64,000 bases of DNA from Alphaproteobacteria bacterium (GCA_030424865.1 JAUHVR010000006.1:155837-219836), one strand, 5' to 3'. Counted from the first letter of the stretch, positions 46,578 to 55,789 are shown. A program made the numbers and translations. Notes: generated by a model not told the origin, from the letters alone.

Positions 46578-46670
46578 AATTTTCACAATGGGCCGTGAAA
46601 TTTATCCTTGATTTTTCACGCAGACGAGGCAACGTGAAAAAAATGACGCGTTTTTCACGACTCAAGAGTC
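46578..46670 (+). promoter_or_regulatory. Operator cluster upstream of the XRE-cupin regulator
   Basis: Five copies of a TTTTCAC/GTGAAA motif in alternating orientation: ATTTTCACA (46579-46587), CGTGAAATTT (46594-46603), TTTTTCACG (46612-46620), CGTGAAAAA (46633-46641), TTTTTCACG (46651-46659). A GACTC/GAGTC palindrome follows (46659-46663 with 46666-46670), 7 bp before the GTG start. This arrangement suggests cooperative binding by the adjacent regulator and autoregulation of the downstream cluster. Confidence 0.6.
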
Positions 46671-46677
46671 TCATCTC

Positions 46678-47250
46678 GTGCACCACGACCGACCTGATCA
46701 GACAAAGACACTTGGCGCCGACCTGCGTGCCTTGCGCAAGACACGCGGTCTGACACTGACCGACCTCTCCGAGACGCTGGGGCGGTCTGTTGGCTGGCTG
46801 AGCCAGATCGAACGGGATCTGTCGTCACCTTCGATCAATGACCTGCGCGCGATTGCCGCGGCGCTGGATGCGCCGATCTCGATGCTGTTCGGGCAGGCCT
46901 CGGCGCCAGCGGACGAGGTGGGGCTGATCGTCCGCAAAGGCGCGCGGCGGCCTATCGGGTCGGGCGAACAGGGCCTGGTCGAAGAATTGCTGTCCCCGGA
47001 CCTGACCGACGACTTCGAAGTTGTGCATTCCACCTTTCTGCCGGGCTGTGTGCTGCAAGAGCCGGTGACGCGTCCCACCCAAGAGGTCGGCTATGTCATC
47101 TCGGGGCAGTTGGATCTTGAGATCGACGGCAAGATGTTCACCCTGAACGCGGGCGACAGTTTCCGCGTGCGCGGCGAGCCTTTTCGCTGGATGAACCCGA
47201 CCGAAACACCGGCGGTTGTGATCTGGGTGATCGCACCTCCGGTCTATTGA
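46678..47250 (+). CDS. XRE-family regulator with cupin sensor domain
   Basis: 190-aa transcription factor: N-terminal helix-turn-helix (about residues 10-65, with LSETLGRSVGWLSQIERDLS) and C-terminal cupin (about residues 110-180, ending FRVRGEPFRWMNPTETPAVV) likely to bind a small ligand. GTG start at 46678. First gene of the cluster, 13 bp before the first GFA gene. Members of this family often control amine or sulfur-compound catabolism; the ligand here may be a betaine-pathway metabolite. Confidence 0.88.
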   Translation: MHHDRPDQTKTLGADLRALRKTRGLTLTDLSETLGRSVGWLSQIERDLSSPSINDLRAIAAALDAPISMLFGQASAPADEVGLIVRKGARRPIGSGEQGLVEELLSPDLTDDFEVVHSTFLPGCVLQEPVTRPTQEVGYVISGQLDLEIDGKMFTLNAGDSFRVRGEPFRWMNPTETPAVVIWVIAPPVY

Positions 47251-47263
47251 TGGAGCTTCGGTG

Positions 47264-47650
47264 ATGGCGCAGACCTCATCCCTGCAGGGCAGTTGTACAT
47301 GTGGTGCGATCACGTTTGTTGTTGCGGGCAGGCCAAAACAGGCGTCGGTCTGTCATTGCACGCAGTGCAGGAAGATGTCGGGCCACACATGGGCCTCGGC
47401 GCAGGTGCCTGAAAGCGATCTGACAACCACCGGCCCGGTCAGGTGGTTTGCCTCTTCCGAAACGGCGAAACGCGGAATTTGCCCGAACTGCGGGGCCTTT
47501 CTGTTCTGGAAGGCGTTGGACGAGGACGAGATCAGCTTTGCCCTGGGGGCCATCGACGGACCCACGGGCCTGACCCTGGAAAAGCACATCTTTGTGGCGG
47601 ACAAGGGGGATTACTACGCCCTGACCGACGGGGTGCCGCAAAGTGACTGA
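47264..47650 (+). CDS. GFA-family zinc protein, copy 1
   Basis: 128-aa member of the glutathione-dependent formaldehyde-activating (Gfa/CENP-V) fold. All zinc cysteines are present: CTCG (residues 11-14), CHCTQC and CPNC. The original Gfa was proposed to speed S-hydroxymethylglutathione formation, but most homologues lack proof. ATG at 47264 chosen (GGAG eight bases upstream). It overlaps copy 2 by 8 nt. Confidence 0.9.
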   Translation: MAQTSSLQGSCTCGAITFVVAGRPKQASVCHCTQCRKMSGHTWASAQVPESDLTTTGPVRWFASSETAKRGICPNCGAFLFWKALDEDEISFALGAIDGPTGLTLEKHIFVADKGDYYALTDGVPQSD

Positions 47651-48035
47651 GGTGCAGCACAAGGGGCAGTGCCTGTGCGGCGCAGTGGCATTCACGGTGA
47701 CCGGCGATCTGCCGACGCCGACGGCCTGCCATTGTTCCATGTGCCGGCGTCACACGGGCCACTTTCTGGTATCGACCGAAGTTCAGAAGACAGCCCTGCA
47801 GATCCACGATGAGACGCAGTTGCGCTGGTACCGCTCGTCCGACAGGGTGCAACGCGGATTTTGTGCCACCTGCGGGGCCTCGCTGTTCTTTGACGCGATC
47901 TATCGCGACTGGGTTGCCGTCAGCATGGGGGCCTTCGAGCCGCCCACCGGCACTCAGATGTCGCTGCATATCTTCACTGCGGACAAGGGGGATTACTACG
48001 TGATCGCCGACGGTCTGCCGCAGAATCCACAGTAA
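47643..48035 (+). CDS. GFA-family zinc protein, copy 2
   Basis: 130-aa paralogue of the gene before it. It has CLCG, CHCSMC and CATC zinc motifs and the shared C-terminal block HIFTADKGDYYVIADGLPQ. The sequence differs from copies 1 and 3 throughout except at zinc and core positions, so the three are diverged paralogues rather than a recent duplication. Overlaps copy 1 by 8 nt; 12 bp before copy 3. Confidence 0.9.
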   Translation: MTEVQHKGQCLCGAVAFTVTGDLPTPTACHCSMCRRHTGHFLVSTEVQKTALQIHDETQLRWYRSSDRVQRGFCATCGASLFFDAIYRDWVAVSMGAFEPPTGTQMSLHIFTADKGDYYVIADGLPQNPQ

Positions 48036-48047
48036 TCGGAGCACGGG

Positions 48048-48443
48048 ATGGCACGCGTGGACATAACCGGCGGCTGCCTTTGTGGCGCGATCCGATATTC
48101 GGCGATCACCGCGCGGGACATTGTAACGCTGTGCCACTGCACCGAGTGCCGCAGGTTCACCGGCCACCATTGGGCGGCAGTGCGGGTTCTGGAACGGGAT
48201 CTGCAGATTTCGGGCAGTGCAAAACTGGCCTGGTACGCCCATTCCGAAACGGCCCGCCGCGGCTTTTGTGCCGACTGCGGCTCCAGCCTGATCTTTCGCT
48301 TCAACGACGCAGATTTTCTGGGGATCGCCGCCGGAAGCATCGACACACCCACCGGCCTGACGGCCGGTCAACACATCTTTTGCAACGAAAAGGGCGACTA
48401 CTACGAAATTGCGGACGGGGTTCCGCAATCGGAAAGCTGGTAG
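48048..48443 (+). CDS. GFA-family zinc protein, copy 3
   Basis: 131-aa third GFA paralogue, with CLCG, CHCTEC and CADC zinc motifs and the common ending HIFCNEKGDYYEIADGVPQ. Located 30 bp before the first flavoprotein dehydrogenase gene. Three successive GFA genes imply distinct thiol or one-carbon adducts, or a hetero-oligomer; neither can be read from sequence. Confidence 0.9.
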   Translation: MARVDITGGCLCGAIRYSAITARDIVTLCHCTECRRFTGHHWAAVRVLERDLQISGSAKLAWYAHSETARRGFCADCGSSLIFRFNDADFLGIAAGSIDTPTGLTAGQHIFCNEKGDYYEIADGVPQSESW

Positions 48444-48473
48444 CGCCGGATCCTTCGGGGAGGGACTTGAGAC

Positions 48474-50918
48474 ATGGCTGATTTTCCAACAACCGCACGG
48501 GTCGTCATCATTGGCGGCGGTGCCGTGGGCGCCTCGGCGCTGTATCACCTGGGCAAGGCCGGGTGGACGGACTGTGTGCTGCTTGAAAAAAACGAGCTGA
48601 CGGCGGGCTCGACCTGGCACGCGGCCGGCAACTGCCCGAACTTCTCGACGTCGTGGGCGGTGATGAACATGCAGCGCTATTCCCTGTCGCTGTACCGGGG
48701 GCTGGCCGAAGAGGTCGACTATCCCATGAACTATCACGTCACCGGCTCGATCCGCCTTGGCCACTCGAAAGAGCGCATGCAGGAATTCGAACGTGCGCTG
48801 GGCATGGGCAATTACCAGGGCCTGCAGCTTGAGATGATGCAGGTCTCGGATCTGAAAGACCGATATCCGTTCATCGAAACCCACGATCTGGCCGGTGCGC
48901 TTTTTGACCCCGAAGACGGCGACATCGACCCCGCCCAGCTGACCCAGGCGCTGGCCAAGGGGGCACGGCAGATGGGCGCACAGATCCTGCGTTTCACGCC
49001 CGCGACAGGTGTCAGCCGGGACAATGGCGAATGGATCGTGCATACCGAAAAGGGAGACATCCGCTGCGAATATGTCGTCAACGCGGCGGGGTACTATGCT
49101 CAGCGCGTTGGCGAGTGGTTCAAGCCCTATGGCGGGCGTACGGTGCCGATGGCGGTCATGAGCCACCAGTATTTCCTGACCGAGGAAATCCCCGAGCTGA
49201 CCGAATACACCAAGGAAAACGGAAAACTGCCGCTTCTGCGGGACGTCGACACCTCGTACTACCTGCGCCAGGAAAAGCACGGCTTCAACCTTGGCCCCTA
49301 CGAGCGAAACTGCAAGGCGCACTGGATCACGCCCGATGATCCGATGCCCGAAGATTTCAGCTTCCAGCTTTATCCCGACGATCTGGATCGGCTCGAATGG
49401 TACATCGAAGATGCCATGGCCCGCGTGCCGCTGCTGGGGGCCTCTGGTGTTGGGCGTGTGATCAACGGGCCAATTCCCTATGCGCCCGATGGTCTGCCCC
49501 TGATCGGCCCGATGCCGGGTGTGCCGAACGCCTTCGAGGCTGCGGTGTTTACCTTTGGCATCACCCAGGCCGGGGGCGCAGGCAAGGTGCTGGCCGAATG
49601 GGTCACCGAAGGTCAGACCGAATGGGACATGTGGGCCGTCGATCCGCGCCGCTACACCGACTACACGGATCAGGACTACTGCAACCAGAAAGCAATGGAG
49701 ACTTACGGCCACGAATACGCGATGCACTTCCCGCATCACGAATGGCCTGCCGGTCGCAACAAGAAACACTCGCCGGTGCATGACAAGGTGGTCGAACTGG
49801 GCGGCGTGATGGGGGCCTACAACGGCTGGGAGCGTGCAAACTGGTTTGCCAAGCCGGGTGACGATACCAGCGAAGAGGCCACGCATACCTGGGACCGTAA
49901 GGGCCCCTGGACCCAGCGCGTGAAAGAGGAATGCGAGGCCGTGCGCGATGGCGTCGGCGTGCTGGACCTCTGCGGTTTCTCGCGCTTCAGCCTGAACGGC
50001 GAGGGCGCCGCCGAGTGGCTGCGCGGCCGGATCGCCGGTGCCCTGCCCAAGATCGGGCGGATGAACCTGGGCTATTTCCCTGACAGCCGCGGCCGCATCC
50101 TGACCGAGATGTCGGTCATGCGCCATGACGAGGACAGCTTTACCCTGATCACCGCGGCCGCGGCCCAATGGCACGACCGGGAATTGCTGGCCAAGGATCT
50201 GCCAGCGGATCTGACGCTTGTTGATCTGACGCGGGAGTACAACACCTTCATCGTCACCGGCCCGAAATCGCGTGCGCTGTTTGAAGGGCTGAACACCGAA
50301 GCCGACCTGACCACCGGCTGGCTGACCCACCAGGATGCCACGGTCGCCGGGATCGCCTGCCGCCTTGTCCGTGTCAGCTTTGCCGGGGAACTGGGCTGGG
50401 AAATCCACGCCCTGAACGCCGACGCACCCGCGCTGTACCAGGCCGTGCTGGATGCCGGGGCCACGCCCTTTGGCATGTACGCGCTGGACAGCCTGCGGAT
50501 CGAAAAGGGCTATCGCACCTGGAAGGGCGATCTGTCGACCGATTACTCGTTGCTGGAAGGCGGGCTGGACCGGTTCGTCAAACTCGACAAACCGCAGGAT
50601 TTCCCGGGCAAGGCCGCGCTGCAGAACGAAAAGCAGCAGGGCGTGAAGAAACGCTTTGCCACGATGATCGTCGAGGCGGGCGCTGCGGACGCGCCCTACA
50701 TGTCGACCATCTGGAAAGATGGCGAGGTTGTGGGCGAAACGACCTCGGGCAACTACGGCTACCGGGTGAATGCCTCGATTGCGCTGGGCGTTCTGCGCAC
50801 CGATCTGGCGGTGCCGGGCACCGAGGTCGAGGTCGAGATCTACGGCGAACGCTGCAAGGCCGTGGTGCAGGAAGACGCGCCGCTGTGGGATCCCGCCAAC
50901 GACCGCATCCGTGCGTAA
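48474..50918 (+). CDS. Dimethylglycine-dehydrogenase-like flavoprotein, copy 1
   Basis: 814-aa two-part enzyme: N-terminal DAO-type FAD domain (ARVVIIGGGAVGASALYHLG at residues 8-27; about 1-380), then FAO-M linker and C-terminal GcvT (aminomethyltransferase) domains (about 430-810) that bind tetrahydrofolate. His49 in STWHAAG matches the site of covalent FAD attachment in mammalian dimethylglycine dehydrogenase. It should demethylate an N-methyl amine, giving methylene-THF or formaldehyde. The residues after HAAG differ from copy 2, suggesting another substrate. Confidence 0.88.
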   Translation: MADFPTTARVVIIGGGAVGASALYHLGKAGWTDCVLLEKNELTAGSTWHAAGNCPNFSTSWAVMNMQRYSLSLYRGLAEEVDYPMNYHVTGSIRLGHSKERMQEFERALGMGNYQGLQLEMMQVSDLKDRYPFIETHDLAGALFDPEDGDIDPAQLTQALAKGARQMGAQILRFTPATGVSRDNGEWIVHTEKGDIRCEYVVNAAGYYAQRVGEWFKPYGGRTVPMAVMSHQYFLTEEIPELTEYTKENGKLPLLRDVDTSYYLRQEKHGFNLGPYERNCKAHWITPDDPMPEDFSFQLYPDDLDRLEWYIEDAMARVPLLGASGVGRVINGPIPYAPDGLPLIGPMPGVPNAFEAAVFTFGITQAGGAGKVLAEWVTEGQTEWDMWAVDPRRYTDYTDQDYCNQKAMETYGHEYAMHFPHHEWPAGRNKKHSPVHDKVVELGGVMGAYNGWERANWFAKPGDDTSEEATHTWDRKGPWTQRVKEECEAVRDGVGVLDLCGFSRFSLNGEGAAEWLRGRIAGALPKIGRMNLGYFPDSRGRILTEMSVMRHDEDSFTLITAAAAQWHDRELLAKDLPADLTLVDLTREYNTFIVTGPKSRALFEGLNTEADLTTGWLTHQDATVAGIACRLVRVSFAGELGWEIHALNADAPALYQAVLDAGATPFGMYALDSLRIEKGYRTWKGDLSTDYSLLEGGLDRFVKLDKPQDFPGKAALQNEKQQGVKKRFATMIVEAGAADAPYMSTIWKDGEVVGETTSGNYGYRVNASIALGVLRTDLAVPGTEVEVEIYGERCKAVVQEDAPLWDPANDRIRA

Positions 50919-50928
50919 AGGAGGACCC

Positions 50929-51402
50929 ATGGCACGCTACACCCACCACGCCGCAGGGGGCGGTCTGAACTACGATTGGGAAAACGACCACACCTTCGTC
51001 AAGGTCGGGGCCGCGGACACCGGCGGTGCCTACACCTTGATGGAGGACAACCTCAAATCGACGTTCGCCCTTGGTTTGCACAAGCACGAAACCCATGCCG
51101 AGACCTTTTATTTCCTGGAAGGTGAAGTCGACTTTTATGTCGACGGCGATTGGCTGAAGGGCACGCCGGGGGTGACGATCCATGTCCCACCGGGGGTCCC
51201 ACATGCCTGTCGCGTGGCGGGGGGCACGCCCGCGAAGATGCTGATGATCTTTCAGCCCTCGGGCTTTGACGGCTTCCTGGCCGAGATGGCCCAAATGGCC
51301 CCCGAGGATTTCGAGGACCCAGCCCTGATGCAGGCGCTGAACGCAAAGTACGACATCGTGCCCATGGGCCCGGTGCCACCACATCCCGATGACGAGGGCT
51401 AA
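50929..51402 (+). CDS. Cupin-domain protein
   Basis: 157-aa single-cupin protein. The metal-site motif is visible as LHKHETHAETFYFLEGEVDFYVDG and the second as VHVPPGVPHACRV-like residues near position 90. The role is unknown: an enzyme such as a dioxygenase or isomerase, or a binding protein. AAGGAGG immediately precedes the ATG at 50929; 10 bp after the flavoprotein stop and 3 bp before the methyltransferase gene, so it belongs to the pathway. Confidence 0.85.
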   Translation: MARYTHHAAGGGLNYDWENDHTFVKVGAADTGGAYTLMEDNLKSTFALGLHKHETHAETFYFLEGEVDFYVDGDWLKGTPGVTIHVPPGVPHACRVAGGTPAKMLMIFQPSGFDGFLAEMAQMAPEDFEDPALMQALNAKYDIVPMGPVPPHPDDEG

Positions 51403-51405
51403 GCC

Positions 51406-52329
51406 ATGGCAGAAATCACGATACTTGACGGCGGTATGGGGCAGGAACTGCTGAAACGCTCGGGCGACGCGCCAACTCCGCTGTGGTCAACCGGCGTGAT
51501 GCTGGACCGCCCTGGTCTGGTGGCCGAAGTGCATCAGGCCTATGCCCAGGCCGGTGCGAAAGTGGCGACGACGAACACCTATGCCATCCATCGCGATCGC
51601 TTGCAGGGCGGCGACAGCAACCACTATGCGGGCGACGGTGTGGACATGCCCGACATGGAGGACCAGTTCCAGGCCCTGATGGACGCCGCCCTGACCGAGG
51701 CGGACGCCGTGCGCGGCACCTGCAGGATTGCGGGCAGCATCGGCCCGCTCAAGGCCAGCTACCGCGCCGACCTGCACCCGGACGAGGCGACCGCAACGCC
51801 GATCTATGCCGAGGTTGCCAAGCTTCTTGCCCCCCGTGTGGATGTGCTTCTGTTCGAAACCATCCCCTCGGTCGAGGCTGCGCGCGCTTGCCTTGCGGCG
51901 GGGCGGCAAACGGACAAGCCGGTCTGGTTGTCCTTCACAGTGGACGACGAAGACGGCAGCAAGCTGCGCTCGGGCGAGCCTCTGGTCGAGGCCGCAAAGG
52001 TCGCGGCGGGGGCCGATGCCGCGCTGGCGAACTGTTCCACACCCGAGGCGATGCTGGCCGCGCTCGATGCGCTGGCCACCTCGGGCCGTCCCTATGGCGC
52101 CTACGCCAACGGGTTTTCGACACTGACCAAATCCTTTGTCAAAGGCGGCGCAACCGCCAGCGTCCTGAAAACGCGCGAAGACCTCACACCCGAGGTCTAT
52201 GCCCGACACGCCCTGACTTGGGCGGACCATGGCGCGACGATCCTTGGCGGCTGCTGCGAAGTCGGCCCCGATCATATCTCTGAACTGGTGGCCCGGCTCA
52301 AAGCGGCTGGTCACACGCTCGCGGCGTGA
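51406..52329 (+). CDS. Homocysteine S-methyltransferase
   Basis: 307-aa zinc-dependent TIM-barrel methyltransferase. The three zinc cysteines are Cys210 (LANCS) and Cys283-Cys284 (GGCCEVGP). It would move a methyl group from a donor such as glycine betaine, S-methylmethionine or dimethylsulfoniopropionate to homocysteine, forming methionine. Position between two demethylating flavoproteins favours a betaine-type donor, making dimethylglycine for them. Confidence 0.88.
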   Translation: MAEITILDGGMGQELLKRSGDAPTPLWSTGVMLDRPGLVAEVHQAYAQAGAKVATTNTYAIHRDRLQGGDSNHYAGDGVDMPDMEDQFQALMDAALTEADAVRGTCRIAGSIGPLKASYRADLHPDEATATPIYAEVAKLLAPRVDVLLFETIPSVEAARACLAAGRQTDKPVWLSFTVDDEDGSKLRSGEPLVEAAKVAAGADAALANCSTPEAMLAALDALATSGRPYGAYANGFSTLTKSFVKGGATASVLKTREDLTPEVYARHALTWADHGATILGGCCEVGPDHISELVARLKAAGHTLAA

Positions 52330-52361
52330 TTGCCGTGCTTTTGACCTGAAGGACCTGCGTC

Positions 52362-54806
52362 ATGGATCTTCCTCAACACGCCCGCGTTGTCATCATCGGT
52401 GGTGGCGTCATCGGCTGCTCGGTTGCGTACCACCTGGCCAAGCTTGGCTGGAAAGATGTCGTGCTGCTGGAACGCAAGCAACTGACCTCGGGCACGACCT
52501 GGCATGCCGCCGGCCTGATTGCCCAGCTGCGGGCGACCGCCAACATGACCAAGCTGGCGAAGTACAGCCAAGAGCTTTACGGCAACCTTGAAGCGGAAAC
52601 CGGTGTTGCCACCGGCTTCAAGCGCTGCGGCTCGATCACCGTGGCCCTGACCGAACACCGCCGCGAAGAGATCTTTCGCCAGGCCGCCATGGCGCGCGCC
52701 TTTGGCGTGGATGTCGAAGAGATCACCCCGGACGAGGTCAAGGCCAAGTACCCGCATCTGAACACCGAGGACGTGGTTGCGGGCGTCTATCTGGACAAGG
52801 ACGGGCAGGGCGACCCGGCCAACATCGCGCTGGCACTGGCCAAGGGCGCGCGGCAGAACGGCGCGCTGGTGAAGGAACGCGTCAAGGTGACGGGCCTGGC
52901 CAAGACGGGCCGTCGCGTGACAGGTGTCGATTGGCAGGCCGAAGATGGCGATGCGGGTCACATCACCTGCGATATGGTGGTGAACTGCGCGGGCATGTGG
53001 GGCCACGAGGTGGGCAAGATGGCGGGCGTGAACGTGCCTTTGCAGGCCTGTGAACACTTCTACATCGTGACAGAGGGCATCGAGGGTCTGACCCAACAGC
53101 CTGTTCTGCGCGTGCCCGACGAATGCGCCTATTACAAGGAAGATGCGGGCAAGATCCTGCTGGGCGCGTTCGAGCCGAAATCCAAGCCCTGGGGCATGAA
53201 CGGCATCCCCGAGGACTTTGAGTTCGACCAGCTGCCCGAAGATTTCGACCACTTCGAACCGATCTTGGAGGCCGCTGTGAACCGCATGCCGATGCTGGCC
53301 GAGGCGGGGATTCACACCTTCTTTAACGGCCCCGAAAGCTTTACGCCCGACGACGCCTATCACCTGGGTCTTGCACCCGAGATGGACAACGTCTGGGTCG
53401 CCGCCGGGTTCAATTCGATCGGTATCCAGTCCGCAGGCGGCGCGGGCATGGCGCTGAGCCAGTGGATGGACGGCGGCGAAAAACCGTTCGATCTGGGCGA
53501 TGTGGACATCAGTCGGATGCAGCCCTTTCAGGGCAACAAACGCTATCTGGTCGACCGCGCGTCCGAGACCCTCGGCCTGCTTTACGCCGACCACTTCCCC
53601 TATCGCCAGAAAGACACCGCGCGCGGCGTGCGGCGCACGCCCTTCCACCAGCACTTGCTGGATCGAGGCGCGGTCATGGGTGAACTGGCAGGCTGGGAGC
53701 GCGCGAACTGGTTTGCAGACGAAGGTCAGGAACGCGAATACCGCTATTCCTGGACCCGTCAGAACTGGTTCGAAAACACGGCGCGCGAACATCACGCCGT
53801 GCGCAACAGCGTGGGCATGTATGACATGTCCTCGTTCGGCAAGATCCGGGTCGAGGGCCGCGATGCCGAGGCCTTTCTGAACCACGTCTGCGGCGGCGAC
53901 ATGTCGGTGCCGGTGGGCAAGATCGTCTACACGCAGTTCCTGAATGCGCGCGGCGGGATCGAGGCTGATGTGACCGTCACCCGACTGACTGAGACTGCCT
54001 ATCTGGTTGTCACCCCCGCCGCGACGCGGCTGGCCGATCAGACCTGGTTGCGGCGGCATCAGAGGGACTTCAACGTCGTGATCACCGATGTCACAACCGG
54101 TGAAGGTGTGCTGGCTGTGATGGGCCCGGACTCGCGCAAGCTGTTGCAGGCGGTGTCGCCCAATGACTTCAGCAATGACGAGAACCCCTTTGGCACCGCG
54201 CAAGAGATCGAGATCGGCATGGGCCTGGCCCGCGTGCACCGCGTGACCTATGTGGGCGAGCTGGGTTGGGAGGTCTATGTCAGCGCCGATATGGCAGGGC
54301 ATGTGTTCGAGACGCTTTATGACGCCGGGCAGGACATGGGGCTGAAGCTGTGCGGCATGCACATGATGGACAGCTGCCGGATCGAGAAGGGCTTTCGCCA
54401 CTTCGGGCATGACATCACCTGCGAAGACCATGTGCTTGAGGCGGGTCTGGGCTTTGCCGTCAAGACCGCCAAGCCGGACTTCATTGGCCGCGACGCGGTT
54501 CTGAAGAAAAAGGACGAGGGGCTGACCGCACGCATGGTGCAGTTCCGCCTGACCGACCCCGAGCCGCTGCTGTATCACAACGAACCGATCCTGCGGGACG
54601 GCCAGATCGTGGGCTACCTGAGTTCGGGCAGCTATGGTCACCACCTGGGCGGCGCGATGGGGCTTGGGTATGTGCCCTGCGAAGGTGAGACGCCAGCGGA
54701 TGTGCTGGCCTCGACCTATGAAATCGATGTGGCGGGCACGCGGGTCAAAGCCGAGGCTTCGTTGAAGCCGATGTATGATCCGAAGTCCGAGCGCGTGAAA
54801 GCCTGA
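52362..54806 (+). CDS. Dimethylglycine-dehydrogenase-like flavoprotein, copy 2
   Basis: 814 aa, the same length and domain order as copy 1 (FAD domain with ARVVIIGGGVIGCSVAYHLA, then GcvT-type folate domains). His48 in TTWHAAGLIAQLRAT is the likely covalent-FAD residue, and this copy has the more standard sequence around it. Probably acts on dimethylglycine or sarcosine. It ends the cluster, followed by a hairpin at 54832-54857. Confidence 0.9.
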   Translation: MDLPQHARVVIIGGGVIGCSVAYHLAKLGWKDVVLLERKQLTSGTTWHAAGLIAQLRATANMTKLAKYSQELYGNLEAETGVATGFKRCGSITVALTEHRREEIFRQAAMARAFGVDVEEITPDEVKAKYPHLNTEDVVAGVYLDKDGQGDPANIALALAKGARQNGALVKERVKVTGLAKTGRRVTGVDWQAEDGDAGHITCDMVVNCAGMWGHEVGKMAGVNVPLQACEHFYIVTEGIEGLTQQPVLRVPDECAYYKEDAGKILLGAFEPKSKPWGMNGIPEDFEFDQLPEDFDHFEPILEAAVNRMPMLAEAGIHTFFNGPESFTPDDAYHLGLAPEMDNVWVAAGFNSIGIQSAGGAGMALSQWMDGGEKPFDLGDVDISRMQPFQGNKRYLVDRASETLGLLYADHFPYRQKDTARGVRRTPFHQHLLDRGAVMGELAGWERANWFADEGQEREYRYSWTRQNWFENTAREHHAVRNSVGMYDMSSFGKIRVEGRDAEAFLNHVCGGDMSVPVGKIVYTQFLNARGGIEADVTVTRLTETAYLVVTPAATRLADQTWLRRHQRDFNVVITDVTTGEGVLAVMGPDSRKLLQAVSPNDFSNDENPFGTAQEIEIGMGLARVHRVTYVGELGWEVYVSADMAGHVFETLYDAGQDMGLKLCGMHMMDSCRIEKGFRHFGHDITCEDHVLEAGLGFAVKTAKPDFIGRDAVLKKKDEGLTARMVQFRLTDPEPLLYHNEPILRDGQIVGYLSSGSYGHHLGGAMGLGYVPCEGETPADVLASTYEIDVAGTRVKAEASLKPMYDPKSERVKA

Positions 54807-54831
54807 CACGCGGTATCACAAAAAGTCATTG

Positions 54832-54857
54832 ATGCGCGGCTTTTGAGCGCCGCGCAT
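54832..54857 (+). terminator. Stem-loop at the end of the demethylation cluster
   Basis: Perfect 9-bp stem ATGCGCGGC/GCCGCGCAT (54832-54840 with 54849-54857), 8-nt loop, 25 bp after the last stop. There is no T-run, so it may stabilise the mRNA end or act with Rho rather than as an intrinsic terminator. Confidence 0.5.
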
Positions 54858-54895
54858 CTGGGCTATGGCGAGTCCGCTTTCAAAGGTTCCGTATC

Positions 54896-55789
54896 ATGGC
54901 GCAGCAACCAGACAACGATCAGCCCTCGGGGTTGCTGATGGCGGTGGCCGCCTATGTCCTTTGGGGGTTCCTGCCGTTTTACATGAAGGCGCTCGACTTT
55001 GTTCCGGCGGTCGAGATCGTGACCCATCGCATCATCTGGTCTGTTCCGGTGGCGGCCGCGGTGCTGATTGTCCTGCGCCGCACGCGTGACCTGCGCGAGG
55101 CGCTGCGCTCGCCCCGGATGCTGGGAATGGCGGCAATCACGGCGGCGCTGATTTCTGTCAACTGGGCGATCTATGTCTGGGCCGTGGTTTCAGGCCAGGC
55201 GCTTCAGGCGGCACTGGGGTATTACATCAATCCGCTGTTCAGCATCCTGTTGGGCGCGGTTCTGCTGGGTGAACGGTTGACGCGCCTGCAAATGGTCGCC
55301 GTGGGTCTGGCCACCGTGGCGGTGGCGGTCCTGACCGTCGAGGCCGGGTCGCTGCCCTTGCCCGCGCTGGGCATGATGCTGACCTTCGGCTTTTATGCCT
55401 TCTTCAAGAAGTGGCTTCCCATTGGGCCGAACCAGGGGTTCCTGCTGGAGGTTCTGATCCTCTTGCCCTTTGCGCTGGGCTATCTCGTCTACATCGAGAT
55501 GGGGGGCACCAGCGTTCTCTTTTCATCCTGGGGTACCTTTGGTCTGCTGCTGCTTGCAGGTCCGGTCACGGCAATTCCGCTGATCTTTTACGCCAATGGC
55601 GCCAAACGTATCCGGTTGTCGACGGCGGGCATTCTGCAGTACATCGCGCCGACGATGATTTTCCTGGGCGCCGTCTTTGCCTTTGGCGAAGAGTTCTCGG
55701 GGGCCAAGCTGGTGGCCTTTCCGATGATCTGGGCGGCGCTGGTGATCTACAGCGTGTCGATGATCCGGCAGATGCGAGGCAAGGCGTGA
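54896..55789 (+). CDS. rarD: RarD-like EamA-family permease
   Basis: 297-aa inner-membrane protein with about ten hydrophobic helices; YVLWGFLPFYMKALDFVPAV is the RarD N-terminal hallmark. The substrate is unknown (the name comes from chloramphenicol sensitivity in Pseudomonas). Its stop overlaps the start of the pseudouridine synthase gene by 4 nt. Confidence 0.92.
   Translation: MAQQPDNDQPSGLLMAVAAYVLWGFLPFYMKALDFVPAVEIVTHRIIWSVPVAAAVLIVLRRTRDLREALRSPRMLGMAAITAALISVNWAIYVWAVVSGQALQAALGYYINPLFSILLGAVLLGERLTRLQMVAVGLATVAVAVLTVEAGSLPLPALGMMLTFGFYAFFKKWLPIGPNQGFLLEVLILLPFALGYLVYIEMGGTSVLFSSWGTFGLLLLAGPVTAIPLIFYANGAKRIRLSTAGILQYIAPTMIFLGAVFAFGEEFSGAKLVAFPMIWAALVIYSVSMIRQMRGKA

Noticed and set aside
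47532..50930. 1132-codon open frame on the minus strand
   Set aside because: It is fully antisense to the GFA and flavoprotein genes; long antisense frames arise from the GC-rich third positions of real genes. The translation is low-complexity and matches no family.
52311..54809. 832-codon open frame on the minus strand
   Set aside because: Antisense shadow of the second dimethylglycine-dehydrogenase-like gene.
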